NCBI RefSeq assembly: GCF_032854445.1
Contig: NC_088302.1
Coordinates: forward strand, 7,869,338-7,933,337
DNA: 64,000 bases
Direction of reading: 5' to 3'
Source of the DNA: Liolophura sinensis
Taxonomy: Eukaryota > Mollusca > Polyplacophora > Chitonida > Chitonidae
Below, in pieces: positions 13,501 to 22,998 of the stretch (its first letter is position 1; the number at the start of each line of letters is the position of its first letter). Below the pieces are notes generated by a model. The model saw nothing but the letters and a program-made list of their open reading frames with translations, had not been told where the DNA came from and did not search any database. The position numbers and the translations under genes are program-made.

Positions 13501-16500
13501 ACAACCTCAACTCCCACTTTCTGGGCAACCTCCTTCAAAATTCTCCCAAAAGCATCATCTCCGACAGCACCGATGAAACACGTGGCCTTGGGTTTCTGTA
13601 GCAGCCACTGGGCAATACGAATGGAATTCTGAGTTGCTCCCCCTGGTAAATACGATGGTTTGTAGCGTTGAATCATTTCGTTGAACATATTATCATGGTT
13701 TGGTTTTGCCAGGATAGCATCGTCTGGATTCAGATTGTACCTTTGCAGAAACTCAAGGTCAGCACATATGGAAATGTCAAGGAGAGGGTTGCCAAGGCCT
13801 AGCAGCATACCCTGAGGGGCATCAGATGCAGTGGACGGAGGCTGAGGTGTCATCGCCATGGCAACTGATGTGTGGACGGATCTAGCTGACTTCCCTGAGT
13901 TAACCTGAAACACAAAGAACAAACCTCAGTACAAAGAAGTATCAATAATAGGATCAACCAATGAAATTATCACAATGTTCAACCAATGAAAATATCACAA
14001 TCATCAATCAATGAAATTATCACAATGATTAACCAATGAAATTATCACATGAAATGTCCCAAATACACTAGCATGTTGCTTATTTCATACCTGTACTTAG
14101 AATCATGTATTTATTTGAGTGGTGTTTTGAACTGCATTCAAAGGTATTTCATTTGTATCACAATGATGACGAAGGAACAGTGTTTGTGTTGAGAGGAGGG
14201 CATGTCTGTCAAGGCCATTTGCTCATTCTAGTTATTACACTTTCTGAATATGGAAGAGAATTCTAGTGCTAAAAATTTGCAAAGACCACTGCAGGTTTCA
14301 AATCAACGACCTCAAAGTCGGGCACCAAATCTCCAGCAATATATGTCAACCTTCTAGAACACTCAACCAACAGGCCTCCCACAAAAATAGGAGGTACCTG
14401 TAGTTGACCGGTAGACTTTACAGCAAACATGCATTACCCCTCTGATGATCAGATGTGACACAGTTCCCTTAGGTGAATATATCAGACTGGTATAGCATGA
14501 ACTTTAAGTAACAATATTATCTTTATTAGGAATTACGTTTTCTGAATATAGCACAGAATTCTTAGGTCGCTAGTTTGAAAGCCTCAATGGTCTCAATTTT
14601 CAGCACTAGACTTCTGTGCTATATTCAGAAAGTGTAATTCCTAATTATGATAATACTGTTACTTAAAATCCACTTTCTAAATGACAACTATACCAGTCTG
14701 ATACCTGCTCATCTATTTCCATAATTTCTTCATGAAAATTTGTACAGGAATATTTCTCAGAAAACCCATACATATACTGTCTAAAATTTGGAATAATGAA
14801 ATGTGCAAGTAGTCCCAAATTATTTATACATCAAAATTGCATCAAACATTTATTTTACCCAAGTAACAAGCCTCTTGGGTTGCCATATTTAACTGTAAAC
14901 ATTTTCCCACTATGCCAAAATCCCATTCTGTCCTACTTGGGAAATATCTGCACCCAAAAGGCACCCTCATCATCTGTGCCTTGTGAATGTCACATTAGGA
15001 CTTTGACAAAGGTTCATGTAACCTGTATATACATGGATTATGCCAATGGAATTTAACAAATAATACATGTACAATATGTGGCTGAAAAAGTACGCCTGCA
15101 GAAATACACGTACGCATGTAAGTGGTAACTACTCTCGCTATTTAACCCTACTGTTAATAAAATTATATGTTTGACTACATTCTCGAAACATGGTTACTGT
15201 GACATGAATGTATATAGGTCCTGAAATCCAACAAATTTAATTAATCCAACAAAGTAATGACCACAAAGCTGAATGCATTGGATAAACATGGGGAATGTTT
15301 CAGAGCCTCAGTAAATCAGGTCAGAGTGAACAGCCCTATCCACAATAATGTCAACACTTCCTGTGTTCCATTTCATAAACCATGCCAAGAAAGCTTTAAA
15401 TACGTTTGTAGATGTGCCTTTTCTGCGAAATCTTATTTATTTATTAGATTTATTTGATTTGATTGGTGTTTTACGACATACTCAAGAATATTTCACGTAC
15501 ACAACGGCGGCCAGCATTATGATAGGAGGAAACAGAGCCCGGGGGGAACCCATGACCATCTGCAGGTTGCTGCAGACCTTCCCACGTACTGGCGAAGGGG
15601 AAGCTAACATAACTTCAGCTGGACTTGAACTTACAGTGACCGCTGCAATTTCTGGTCATACAACAACAGCAAACACAAATACTGTTGTGCATACATAGAT
15701 TCATCATGTGTGTTCCTACGGTATTTATCTCACTGGTGTTCTACGCTGTACTCAAGCAAAGCCTGGGGGGAAACACAAGACCCTCTGCAGATTGCTGGCA
15801 GACCTTCCCACGTACGGGTGGAGAGGAAGCCAGCATGAACTGGACTTGAACTCACAGCGACCACATTGGTTAGAGGCACCTAGGTCATTGTGCCATGCTG
15901 GTATGCTAACCGCCTTGGGCACAGAGGCCCCAGTGTTCCCACCGTAAGCTTTACATAGATTCTTTGAATCTGTACAGTGAGAAAGAAGCTTTCTCAAAAA
16001 AAAAAAACAAACAGCATGTTTTAATTTTAGCAGATGTTACACATATGGGTTCATTACAACACAATTAAAATGAAAAATTTTCTTGACCTGTATAGATTTA
16101 ACAGTTTTTCAATCTCCATGCTTTTCTTAGTTCTTAAATTTCTCGACAATTGTAGGAATTTTATGCTGCAAAATTAAATACCAAAATGAATTTCAATCCT
16201 ACTTTTCTTTATCTGAAACTTGTGAGAGGATATTCCAATCTAACACATGCAATGACTGACATATGAATGTTACATTTCACAATGTGTCAATCGATACCTG
16301 AAATTTAGATTTTTCCAGGAAAAATGAGTCATTAAATCAAGGACAAATTTTTAGGTGAAATATACTAAGCCAACTCTTTCCATTCATCATTTGATGATAA
16401 CGAACCAGTTGTGTATTCTGACATCACACACAGTCTAGACAGGTAAAAACTCAATCTCTTCTATCAGGCAGGTAAACTGGATCAGTTCATAGCAGTTAAC

Positions 16501-17792
16501 ATCAGACAATTAAACATAAGATTTAACATCAGAGAATTATAATAACAAAATCTTAGGCCTAACCTGGATGTATTGTGTGACAGCTTCAAGGAGTGTGTTC
16601 ATAACTGAATATGTGCTGGGACCAGCCACAAATTCTCTCTGATACTATATCGTACAACAGATATATGTATACACTCACTACTACTACTTCAAGCAAGTCA
16701 AGAGTATGGTATCATTACAAAAGGGAGACTTACCGTTGAGTTGTGCAGTTTTCCCTGTTCATGTTTCCACCTGAACGATCCCCGACTGTCCACAGATCCC
16801 CGACTGTCTCCATATAAGCATAATTTTTGCAACTATTCAGGCCAAAACTAGGTTAATGAAAGGTAACCCAGAGATCCAATGAAATTTGAGGAGAGATGAT
16901 GCTTTCAGATTGCTAACTTTGACACCAAGTTTGATATCTTTTCACAATGGCCTGAGCCAAGCTCAATTTGCTTTTACAGACCGTATTTCACCCGGTCTCT
17001 CCACTGTACACAGCTCAGGGTCACTGCCTGTACAAAGAAGGTACAACAGACTGGCTTTCTCCTGCCATTGACCTACATTCTCTGTTGGTAAACACAAACA
17101 GTACTGCCGCAGCTGTTTGTTACCAGGGAGATGATTGGCCCTGGGCTTGACCTTAATGTAGGTCATGAGAATGCAGGTTAAAGTAGGGCAGCATGGGAAA
17201 GCATTTGCATCTATTTTTAGACAGCCTTGTTTGTGTGATACCCTTCTAGTATTACATACAGTTAGCTCTACCTGCCAGCTTTCAGGTCTTCAAATAAAGG
17301 GTTATAAATACACATGTACATATAATTATATGCAGACATTTCAATCAGGATGGGCATCTTAAAAATAGGAAATGAAATGCACATGGGTTTACCACATTAC
17401 TGGAAAATTTCTTTCCTGGGATAATGTTAATTACTTCTATGAATAATTTCATTTCATAGTTTATATGTGTCGACATTTATACTGCAATTTCATTCTTAAT
17501 TGTGCATTCTGACAAAAAATGGAACAGAACTTTGATCACATGGTTACATCAGTTTACAACTGTTGCTGATTATGTTACATTTTCTTCTGCAGGGGAACAA
17601 GTTGAAAGTGAAGCCATTTTATAAATGCTTGTTTTTATATAATCAAAGAATCAACAGAATGTCACCATGAAATTTGCGATAGAGATATAAAGTACAACAA
17701 ATATATATATAGAGTCATATATTTATATATAAATAGAAAATATGATCATTTATACATAATTAAAATAACAACCTTAAGTAATTTGCAATTAC

Positions 17793-17861
<69 letters not shown>

Positions 17862-19141
17862 TGTATTGTAAACACACAACACTGTTGCAAGAGGCAGTTT
17901 GGATTTTTTCTTTTTTTTTCTTTCATCTTTTTTTTTTTGTATCCTATATGTAAGAACATTATAATTATGAATTTACAACATGCATGCTTGACGTTTATAC
18001 CTTTCAGGGTGATGCTGTGTTGTTGTTGAAATGTTTGCAGTAACGTAGGTTAAGTTGTCCAAATTATCATCAGGAAAAATGAAAAGATCAATTACAGGAT
18101 AAGTCGCTCAGAGTCTGAGTCAGTTATACAGCTTGCCTAAAAGTTAGCATTGATTGCACCACTGAAAAAATTACAACAAACTGCGGAAGTGATATTACAT
18201 GTAATTGCAGGTTCCTTGGCGTCATCTTTGTTTGGTATGCCACTATGAAAGATGGCTACAAATTTACTCTACAAAACCTGCTGGGAGTCCCGTCACTAAC
18301 TGTACGTAGTTTTCTAGGACTATAAGCCTTAGTCTGTAAACTTTAATTTGACACTGTTGATTCCAAGTATACTTAGACTTCAGATGATAAATTAAGGCAA
18401 TTTCAGAAGTTTGATCGAGTTTTGGGGATTTTGAGAGCAAACAGACGTGTGAAGACAGGTGGACAGCTCAGAGCACATACAGCCGTCAGGATTTTAATTT
18501 GGGTACGTCTTTGAATGAAATTTGTTGATAAAAGTTATTTATTTATTTATCTGATCGGAGATTAATGCTGTAATCAGGAATTTTTCACTTGCATACGTGT
18601 GTACAACTGTGTGTTAATCAGGTTAATGGGGAAACATGCTACTAAATAGTAGGTAAGGCAAAATTGTAAATGTGACTCACCACAGTAGCAGCTACAAAAA
18701 CAGCAGTCCACGAATGTTCATCGTATAAATATACATCACAATTTCCCACTGCCTTACTTCTTGGATTTTAAGGGCAACAGTGCCTCTATTTGTTTGGCCA
18801 TCCTCATATGGACTTTTTGTTTTCGCTTGTTATTTTGGTGTTTTCTTCTATTAAATTTCTCTAATATGTGGCAATTCAATAAGACAACTTACTCTGTCCC
18901 CCAAGAATATCGGCCATTCCTTCACTGGTTCCAAGTACAGACGTGGCCTGTTGATATGTACTGCATTGGCCTGTTTGGCCGCGTCTGTCCATGGCCTGTT
19001 CTCAGTGTAGTGGTACGACTGCTTTATCCTTTTCACCCTCCAACCCTGAACAGGCTTTTTCACAATAATAGCCGTCGACTTTGCAGCTTCACGATCAGCG
19101 TAGCGTCTGAAGTAACCCAGACAAACCCTGGTCAGCCTCAT
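1552..19141 (-). CDS. MRPL24: Mitochondrial large-subunit ribosomal protein L24 (uL24m), five coding exons
   Basis: Coding exons on the minus strand are 19141-18893, 4715-4620, 3748-3642, 2480-2341 and 1691-1552. All introns are GT-AG and the phases fit (0,0,2,1), giving 243 residues; human MRPL24 has about 216. Exon 1 carries an Arg-rich, presequence-like N terminus (MRLTRVCLGYFRRYADREAA) and ends in WPIFLGDR. Exon 2 holds the KOW segment (VEVLVGRDKGKIGQV). Exon 4 has the diagnostic TTIEWRYTETGYRVRVSTRT, almost identical to the vertebrate family. Exon 5 ends in an aromatic TFWY, like the family C terminus. The product is an early-assembly protein of the mitochondrial 39S subunit. Exons 2-5 sit within 3.2 kb, whereas intron 1 is 14.2 kb and contains the whole ADK gene. 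The start is the first Met of the exon; an acceptor at 19193 leaves 52 bases of 5' UTR before it. The identity is firm; usage of the single splice sites is predicted. Confidence 0.93.
3095..3178. repeat. Two-copy 42-bp tandem duplication
   Basis: A 42-base unit starting 'agctgtcaataactatac' occurs twice back to back (3095-3136 and 3137-3178), essentially identical. It lies in the MRPL24 intron between coding exons 3 and 4. The near-identity points to a recent duplication. Confidence 0.9.
3783..4047 (-). mobile_element. tRNA-headed SINE, family A, near full length
   Basis: Read on the minus strand it has a decayed tRNA-like head, 'gaggctcctgggtca..', a B-box-like region, 'ccatataatgctggccgcc' type body, 'gtgaaatattcttgag' and an (AAAT)n tail (seen on plus as 'tttatttattcatttgattggtg'). 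It matches the copies at 26313-26573, 50963-51237 and 57385-57637. It sits in the MRPL24 intron between coding exons 2 and 3. Confidence 0.85.
6653..6872 (-). mobile_element. SINE family A, head decayed
   Basis: The tail and body are recognisable ('ttgattgatgttttatgctgtactcaa', then 'gcattatggtgagaggaa', 'caggttgctgacagaccttc', 'gagctggactgg'). The tRNA-like head is eroded. It is in MRPL24 coding intron 1. Confidence 0.75.
7587..8137 (-). mobile_element. Cluster of three truncated SINE family A fragments
   Basis: Fragments lie at 7587-7680 (tail plus the 'ccagcattttggtgggagg' body), 7800-7855 (tail only, 'tttatttgattggtgtttt') and 8041-8137 (body, 'gggaaacccacgaccatccg'). All are in the same orientation. 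They may be independent 3'-end insertions or pieces of one older copy. Confidence 0.65.
12087..12536. repeat. 115-bp tandem repeat, about four units, alternating as a 230-bp dimer
   Basis: The anchor GGGCATGCTACAG recurs at 12114, 12229, 12344 and 12459, an exact period of 115. Units 1 and 3 share 'cacctgttcaacg', while units 2 and 4 share 'caactgttcaatg', so the array was last amplified as a two-unit block. It ends about 260 bases past the ADK stop codon. Confidence 0.92.
12798..13859 (-). CDS. ADK: Adenosine kinase, intronless coding region nested in an MRPL24 intron
   Basis: A 353-residue PfkB-family sugar kinase that phosphorylates adenosine to AMP using ATP (purine salvage). Recognisable adenosine-kinase landmarks are LGLGNPLLDIS near residues 20-30, the substrate loop GGATQNSIRIAQW near 73-85, LFGNGDEA in the middle, the ATP/anion-hole motif DTNGCGDAFAGGF near 302-314 with catalytic Asp about 308, and the C terminus GCTYPERPDFH. 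Length and ends match animal ADK (about 345 residues). I chose the start at 13859 because it sits in GCCATGG, a perfect Kozak context. The open frame runs further to a strong acceptor ending at 13905, which marks an upstream exon. Oddities: no intron in the coding region, Cys where the family usually has Ala in the GAGD loop, and NLHATY where vertebrates have NLSAPF. It lies on the same strand as its host gene. It could be an old retrocopy that became functional, or a diverged ADK paralogue. Confidence 0.93.
   Translation of the reverse strand: MAMTPQPPSTASDAPQGMLLGLGNPLLDISICADLEFLQRYNLNPDDAILAKPNHDNMFNEMIQRYKPSYLPGGATQNSIRIAQWLLQKPKATCFIGAVGDDAFGRILKEVAQKVGVEVVYEVLPGADTGVCGAVITSQHRSLVSKLGAAKLLDLEFIRRPDVWIHIERASFFYIGGYVLPVCPAAIKSIVEHAADSNKAIAMNLHATYLIKDFVRDDLDLLPYIDVLFGNGDEAMKLGEEANMRTSDVSEIALKTSAWRKANSKRKRIVVITQGREPTIVAHDGVVEEHPVTPVDSALVKDTNGCGDAFAGGFLSQFVQGKPLADCLRCASYASRVVIQHYGCTYPERPDFH
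13953..14050. repeat. Short tandem repeat, about 28-30-bp units
   Basis: Four imperfect units built on 'caaccaatgaaattatcaca' lie just upstream of the ADK coding exon, inside its predicted 5'-UTR intron. Confidence 0.8.
14479..14704. mobile_element. Fold-back (inverted-repeat) element, MITE-like
   Basis: The outer ends 'tatcagactggtatag' and 'ctataccagtctgata' are reverse complements. The pairing continues inward through 'aagtaacaatattatc', 'taggaattacgttttctgaa' and 'tatagcacagaa' against the right arm. The arms are roughly 90-100 bases with a short loop. A related single arm ('attacactttctgaatatgg') lies at about 14235. No coding capacity; the class is unknown. Confidence 0.75.
15433..15646 (-). 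mobile_element. SINE family A, 3' portion
   Basis: Tail, 'gtgttttacgacatactcaa', 'acaacggcggccagcattat' and body are well kept. The tRNA-like head is missing beyond 'cagtgaccgctgc'. It lies in MRPL24 coding intron 1, upstream of ADK. Confidence 0.8.
15722..15945 (-). mobile_element. SINE family A with internal gap
   Basis: The tail motif 'ggtgttctacgctgtactca' is followed at once by 'agcctggggggaaac', so the usual 'atatttcacttatacg...ggccagcattatg' block is absent. The head through 'cagaggcccc' is present. It lies about 75 bases from the previous copy, in the same orientation. Confidence 0.78.
16734..16830 (-). other. ADK: Candidate 5'-UTR exon of ADK
   Basis: On the minus strand a strong donor CAACG|gtaagt ends this stretch at 16734, and the strong acceptor at 13905 opens the ADK coding exon. 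In the frame that joins ADK the stretch has no Met and is closed by an upstream stop, so it would be untranslated. It contains a short upstream ATG in another frame and a direct repeat of 'gacagtcgggga'. The upstream limit is a guess. Confidence 0.4.
16831..18892. other. Right part of MRPL24 coding intron 1: AT-rich, no gene seen
   Basis: It contains a long TA run (listed separately), T-rich stretches near 17905-17940 and a tail-like SINE scrap near 18536-18590. I recognise no coding exon. Confidence 0.65.
17796..17857. repeat. (TA)n microsatellite, about 30 units
   Basis: An uninterrupted TA run of about 60 bases, with imperfect TA-rich flanks from 17700. It is self-complementary and likely to vary in length. 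Confidence 0.95.
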
Positions 19142-19193
19142 TCTGCTTGAATCTTTTGGACGTCACTGTGCTGTCACAACCACATCATCTCAA
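19142..19193 (-). promoter_or_regulatory. MRPL24: MRPL24 5' UTR and its splice acceptor
   Basis: On the minus strand a pyrimidine tract ending 'ttctttctccatag' abuts position 19193. The 52 bases from there to the MRPL24 ATG would be 5' UTR. This implies at least one noncoding exon further right. Candidate donors are AG|gtaagt near 21202 and ACGACG|gtgagt at 22886. Confidence 0.5.
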
Positions 19194-19279
19194 CTATGGA
19201 GAAAGAAGAAAATATTGTGGTTAGCAGTACATATCCCTCGACCATAAAACCAGTTGCAAAAGACAATGTGGTCAGTTTA

Positions 19280-20310
19280 ATACAAGTGTAGATAGGTCAC
19301 ATATACATCTATCAGGAGTTGTAAACCTGGCAAACCAGGCTACAAGCATACAGAAGAGGTTTACAAGATGATGGAGACATAACTCCAACAACCATGAAAA
19401 ATAGACCAAAGCCAATGAGAAACAATAAGGTTCTGCTACATAACTAAGTGCAAATGTTGTACAAGTTTGATGAAAATTGCTTAGAGAGTTAGAGAGATAT
19501 TTTGGTGACAAGGTGGTCATAAAACATAACTTAATTAACTTAAACAACCCTGAAAAAATAGGTCCAGTGAATCAAAAAAAAAAGCAACATCATTCTTCAG
19601 CATGACTAAGTGTAAATGCTTTCAAGTTTGCCAAAAAAAATTCTTACTGCATAGACACTTCAAGAGATATGTTTACAAGCTTGTCACAAATCATAACTCA
19701 AATGACTCTGGCCTATCAAGTGATATAAGTTTGGTAACCCTGGCTACAAGCACTCAAGACATGGTGTTGACAGGGTGCAAGCAAATGAATGCAGGCACAG
19801 GCCCAAAGACCTTGAAAAAATAGATCATGGTCAATGATAAACAGGAGGATTCTTCTACAGGACTGCGTGTGCATGTGGTAAAAGAATTATGAAAACTGCT
19901 TAAAGGAAAGCCTGTCATGAAACATGACTTAAATTCCCCCAAATTAATAGGCTTTTCCCTAAAAGTGTACAAAGGGTGCCAGTGTACATCTGGTATAAGT
20001 TTGGTAAACCTGGGCTACATGCCTTCAGGAGACAGTGTTGACAAGGTCATGGAGGCAAAAGACTATTGACCTTGACAAGAGGTCGAGAGGTCAGTGACAA
20101 ACAATGTGGTTCTTCTACATGACTAGGTCCAGGTATCATACAAGACTGATGAAAACTGCTTGAAGAATATACTGTAACAAAATATAACAAATCCTAATAA
20201 CCTTGAAAGATAGTTCAAGGTCACCCAAAATGAACCTGATTCTTCTCAATGATTAAATGTACAGTGTATAAATGGTATAAATAAGTTTGGTAAGCCAGGT
20301 TAAAAGTGCT
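19280..20310. repeat. Decayed tandem repeat of about 340 bp, roughly three units
   Basis: Each unit carries in order 'gtaaacctgg..gctacaagc', 'gacc(tt)gaaaaaatag', 'ttcttctaca(t)gactaagtg', 'gatgaaaactgctt' and 'aaacataactt'. The order recurs from about 19.30, 19.65-19.75 and 19.99 kb. Units differ by many changes, so the array is old. No open frame is conserved between units. Confidence 0.7.
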
Positions 20311-20531
20311 AAAGAGATAGGGACACCTTCTGAAACCTGCCAGACACCTTGACTTACATACTTAAAATTGTTGGACACTGTGTCTTACTGAAACCCGCAG
20401 AAACAATGTCTTATTGAAAATTACAGGACACCATCAGCCCCTGCCTTCCTGAAGCACACTGGATGCCTGGCTGCCTCACTGAAAATTGATGACACCCTGT
20501 CTTCTGGAAAACTGCTAGAAAGTCTGTCTAA

Positions 20532-20960
20532 ATGCATACTGCTGGACTGTCTTCTTGCACACTGCTTGACACCCTGCGTTATTGCATACTGCTGGACACC
20601 CTGCCTTACTGGATGTACTCCTGGACACCCTGCCTTACTATATGTACTGCTGGACACCCTGCCTTATTGCATACTGATGGATACCCTGCCTTAGAGGATG
20701 TACTCCTGGACACCCTGCCTTACGGCATGTACTGCTGGACATCATGCCTTACTGCATACTGCTGGACACCCTGCCTTATTGTATACTGCTGGACACCCTG
20801 CCTTATTGCATACTGCTGGACACCCTGCCTTACTGGATGCACTCCTAGACACCCTGCCCTATTGGATGTACTGCTGGACACCCTGCCTTATTGCATACTG
20901 ATGGACACCCTGCCTTACTGCATACTGCTGGACACATGTTTTACTGCATACCTGATACTG
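20532..20960. repeat. 27-bp minisatellite, about 15 units
   Basis: The unit is close to 'actgctggacaccctgcctt' followed by 'attgcat'. The 27-base period keeps all frames open, which explains a long open frame here, but that product is pure repeat. More degenerate units extend left to about 20320. Confidence 0.92.
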
Positions 20961-21499
20961 CTGGACACCCTACCTAATTGTTCACTGCTGTACACCCATC
21001 TTAATGCAACATATGTTTTTTTATTTTTACTAGTCATGTCACAAGTGCTCCAATGGATACTGAACTAACATACGTTCCAGAATGTACTAGTCCGAGCACA
21101 CTGACTGTTGGTTGAGAAATATCTGGATACCCCAGAGACTGAGAACCCTCTGTGACATGATTGGGAACCGGTAGCGGCCTGAATAACCTACTTACCTCTA
21201 GCTGATCAAATCCATGTCGAAACATCTCCACTTTTATTCACCACACTAAGTTTTGTAATGATATCCCAATAAAGTAATGCTTCATGTGTGAAAAGATGCA
21301 CACTGCTACTTGTTTTTGTCGTTCTTCATCTTAAAAATCCAACAAAATCCAACAACAGTGCGGCCCCTCAGCTAGGGGTTACTGATTAAGAAAACATCAG
21401 CCAGGAAACGCTAGGCTCTAAAGTGCAGATAGGATAACACCCACCGTTTTGGAAAGGGGCTTCTGTCAGAATGTATGTATGTATCATATTTATGCTAGG

Positions 21500-21680
21500 A
21501 TTTTAATGTCTTACTTAACAATTTTTCATTCATATGACGACGAGGACCAGAAGCACTGGAACTGACACACCAAGCACAAGAACTGACACACCACCCAGTC
21601 ACATTATATACCCGGCCAACCAGTCCTGCTTCCTTGCTCTGGGACTTCTGTTAGACGCTGTATCGTTAGCCTACAACGAC
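21500..21680 (-). mobile_element. SINE with family B tail and family C body
   Basis: The left end 'ttaacaatttttcattcata' plus 'tgacgacgagga' is the family B tail read backwards. The right part ('cccagtcacattata', 'ccggccaaccagtcctg') is the body seen in family C at 52676-53005. The tRNA-like head is not clear. Confidence 0.6.
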
Positions 21681-22789
21681 TAATTCATCAGGCTAACTGA
21701 GGGCTCAGATTTCGCTAATCACATGGCTCACCAGTTTGACATGTATGAATGAAATCAAAGACGTGCTGTACATTATTGTATTAAATGGTTCTGTCACCTA
21801 TTCTCATCTAAACTTCATACAAAGCAATTTCTCAAGCAATGACGCCAAGACAATATTACAATAATACCTAAATTGTCGTCCAAAACTCACGTTGACCTCT
21901 CCACTTGTTTGCCTTCCATATCACCATCTACCAAAGAGCTTATACAAGGGAGATAACGCTTGAACGTCTTTCTTTCAATACGGTATGCTATTGAGCCTGT
22001 TGTGGTCCAGACCACCCGGGCATGGTAAATTTTATTTAAAATCGTGGTTAAAAACGGAATCGTCATTCTGTCACAAGTAGCCTACGGTAGGTGACATGAC
22101 ATATAGGAATGCCGCATATGATCTGTGTTACTACATACGACACATTGCCGACAAAGTACAGAGTGGTGTCAGACAAAATCAAGGACTTTAAGAGTTAAAA
22201 AAAATAAAATCTCCCTACATCGGACTTCAGTTATAGATGTAGTGATTTGCGTCATCTGAAAGGCCCATAGCTTACTGACAGAAAGTTCGAATTCAGTCGA
22301 TGTCGATTTGTCTTTTACACCACACGATGTGCAGATAAAAGGAAGGGAATTACAGCGGTGAGCACAGTAACAAAAATCTGTATTTTGACGTAAAATCGAA
22401 CTTTATCATGTATTGGTCTGGAATGCAATACGTATGATAATATGTATTTCGTGAACACCGATATGGAGACTCAAAACTATATTTGTTTACTTGATTAGCG
22501 TTTTACCCCGTGCAAAACTGTAAGACTGAGTCTATTAGTCTGTGTGGGCAAATAATATGTATGCTAGTGCGTGTTCCTGCCTATATATCAAAGATAACGA
22601 AGACTCGCTGTTGCAGTGTACTTTGCACTGAAATTAACTTTCTTGAGATTGGTCAATTGTGATGAGAAACTTCGGCAAATCTTTATGCAGGTAGCATACA
22701 CATATGTTACTACCGGGGTTATCTGATGTCAGCTATAATGTGATTGATAAAGTATGTAGAGGTCAGACACAGCTACGTACACGCCCTCT

Positions 22790-22998
22790 CCAGTTGAAAT
22801 TTCACCCATATACGCGGTATAGGCCTGTAGCTGGATAGCTGAACTTTGATGTTACTCAGAGCAGAGCGCTATCAGAGATACTCACCGTCGTTAGGCCGCG
22901 CAAGCTTCCGTTGTCAAGTCTTTGTCCCGCTTTTTGTATATACACGTATGCCTATATGTTAACTTTTTACACAGGATTCCCTACTGGCTACCTATAAC
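22790..22998. promoter_or_regulatory. Possible bidirectional promoter between MRPL24 and the mucin-like gene
   Basis: On the minus strand a good donor (ACGACG|gtgagt) ends at 22886 inside a locally CpG-containing patch ('cgtcgttaggccgcgc'). The ATG of the plus-strand gene is only 112 bases away, at 22999. If the minus donor belongs to an MRPL24 5'-UTR exon, the two genes start head to head. No TATA box is convincing. Confidence 0.3.

Noticed and set aside
18680-18720. Alternative 5' exon of ADK ending at a GTG|gtgagt donor
   Set aside because: It is in frame with the ADK exon and open, but has no Met near enough and no support. The donor at 16734 plus a Kozak ATG inside the ADK exon is simpler.
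20532-21068. 178-codon open frame on the plus strand
   Set aside because: It is the 27-bp minisatellite read in frame. The period is a multiple of three, so frames stay open; no start context, splice sites or family match.
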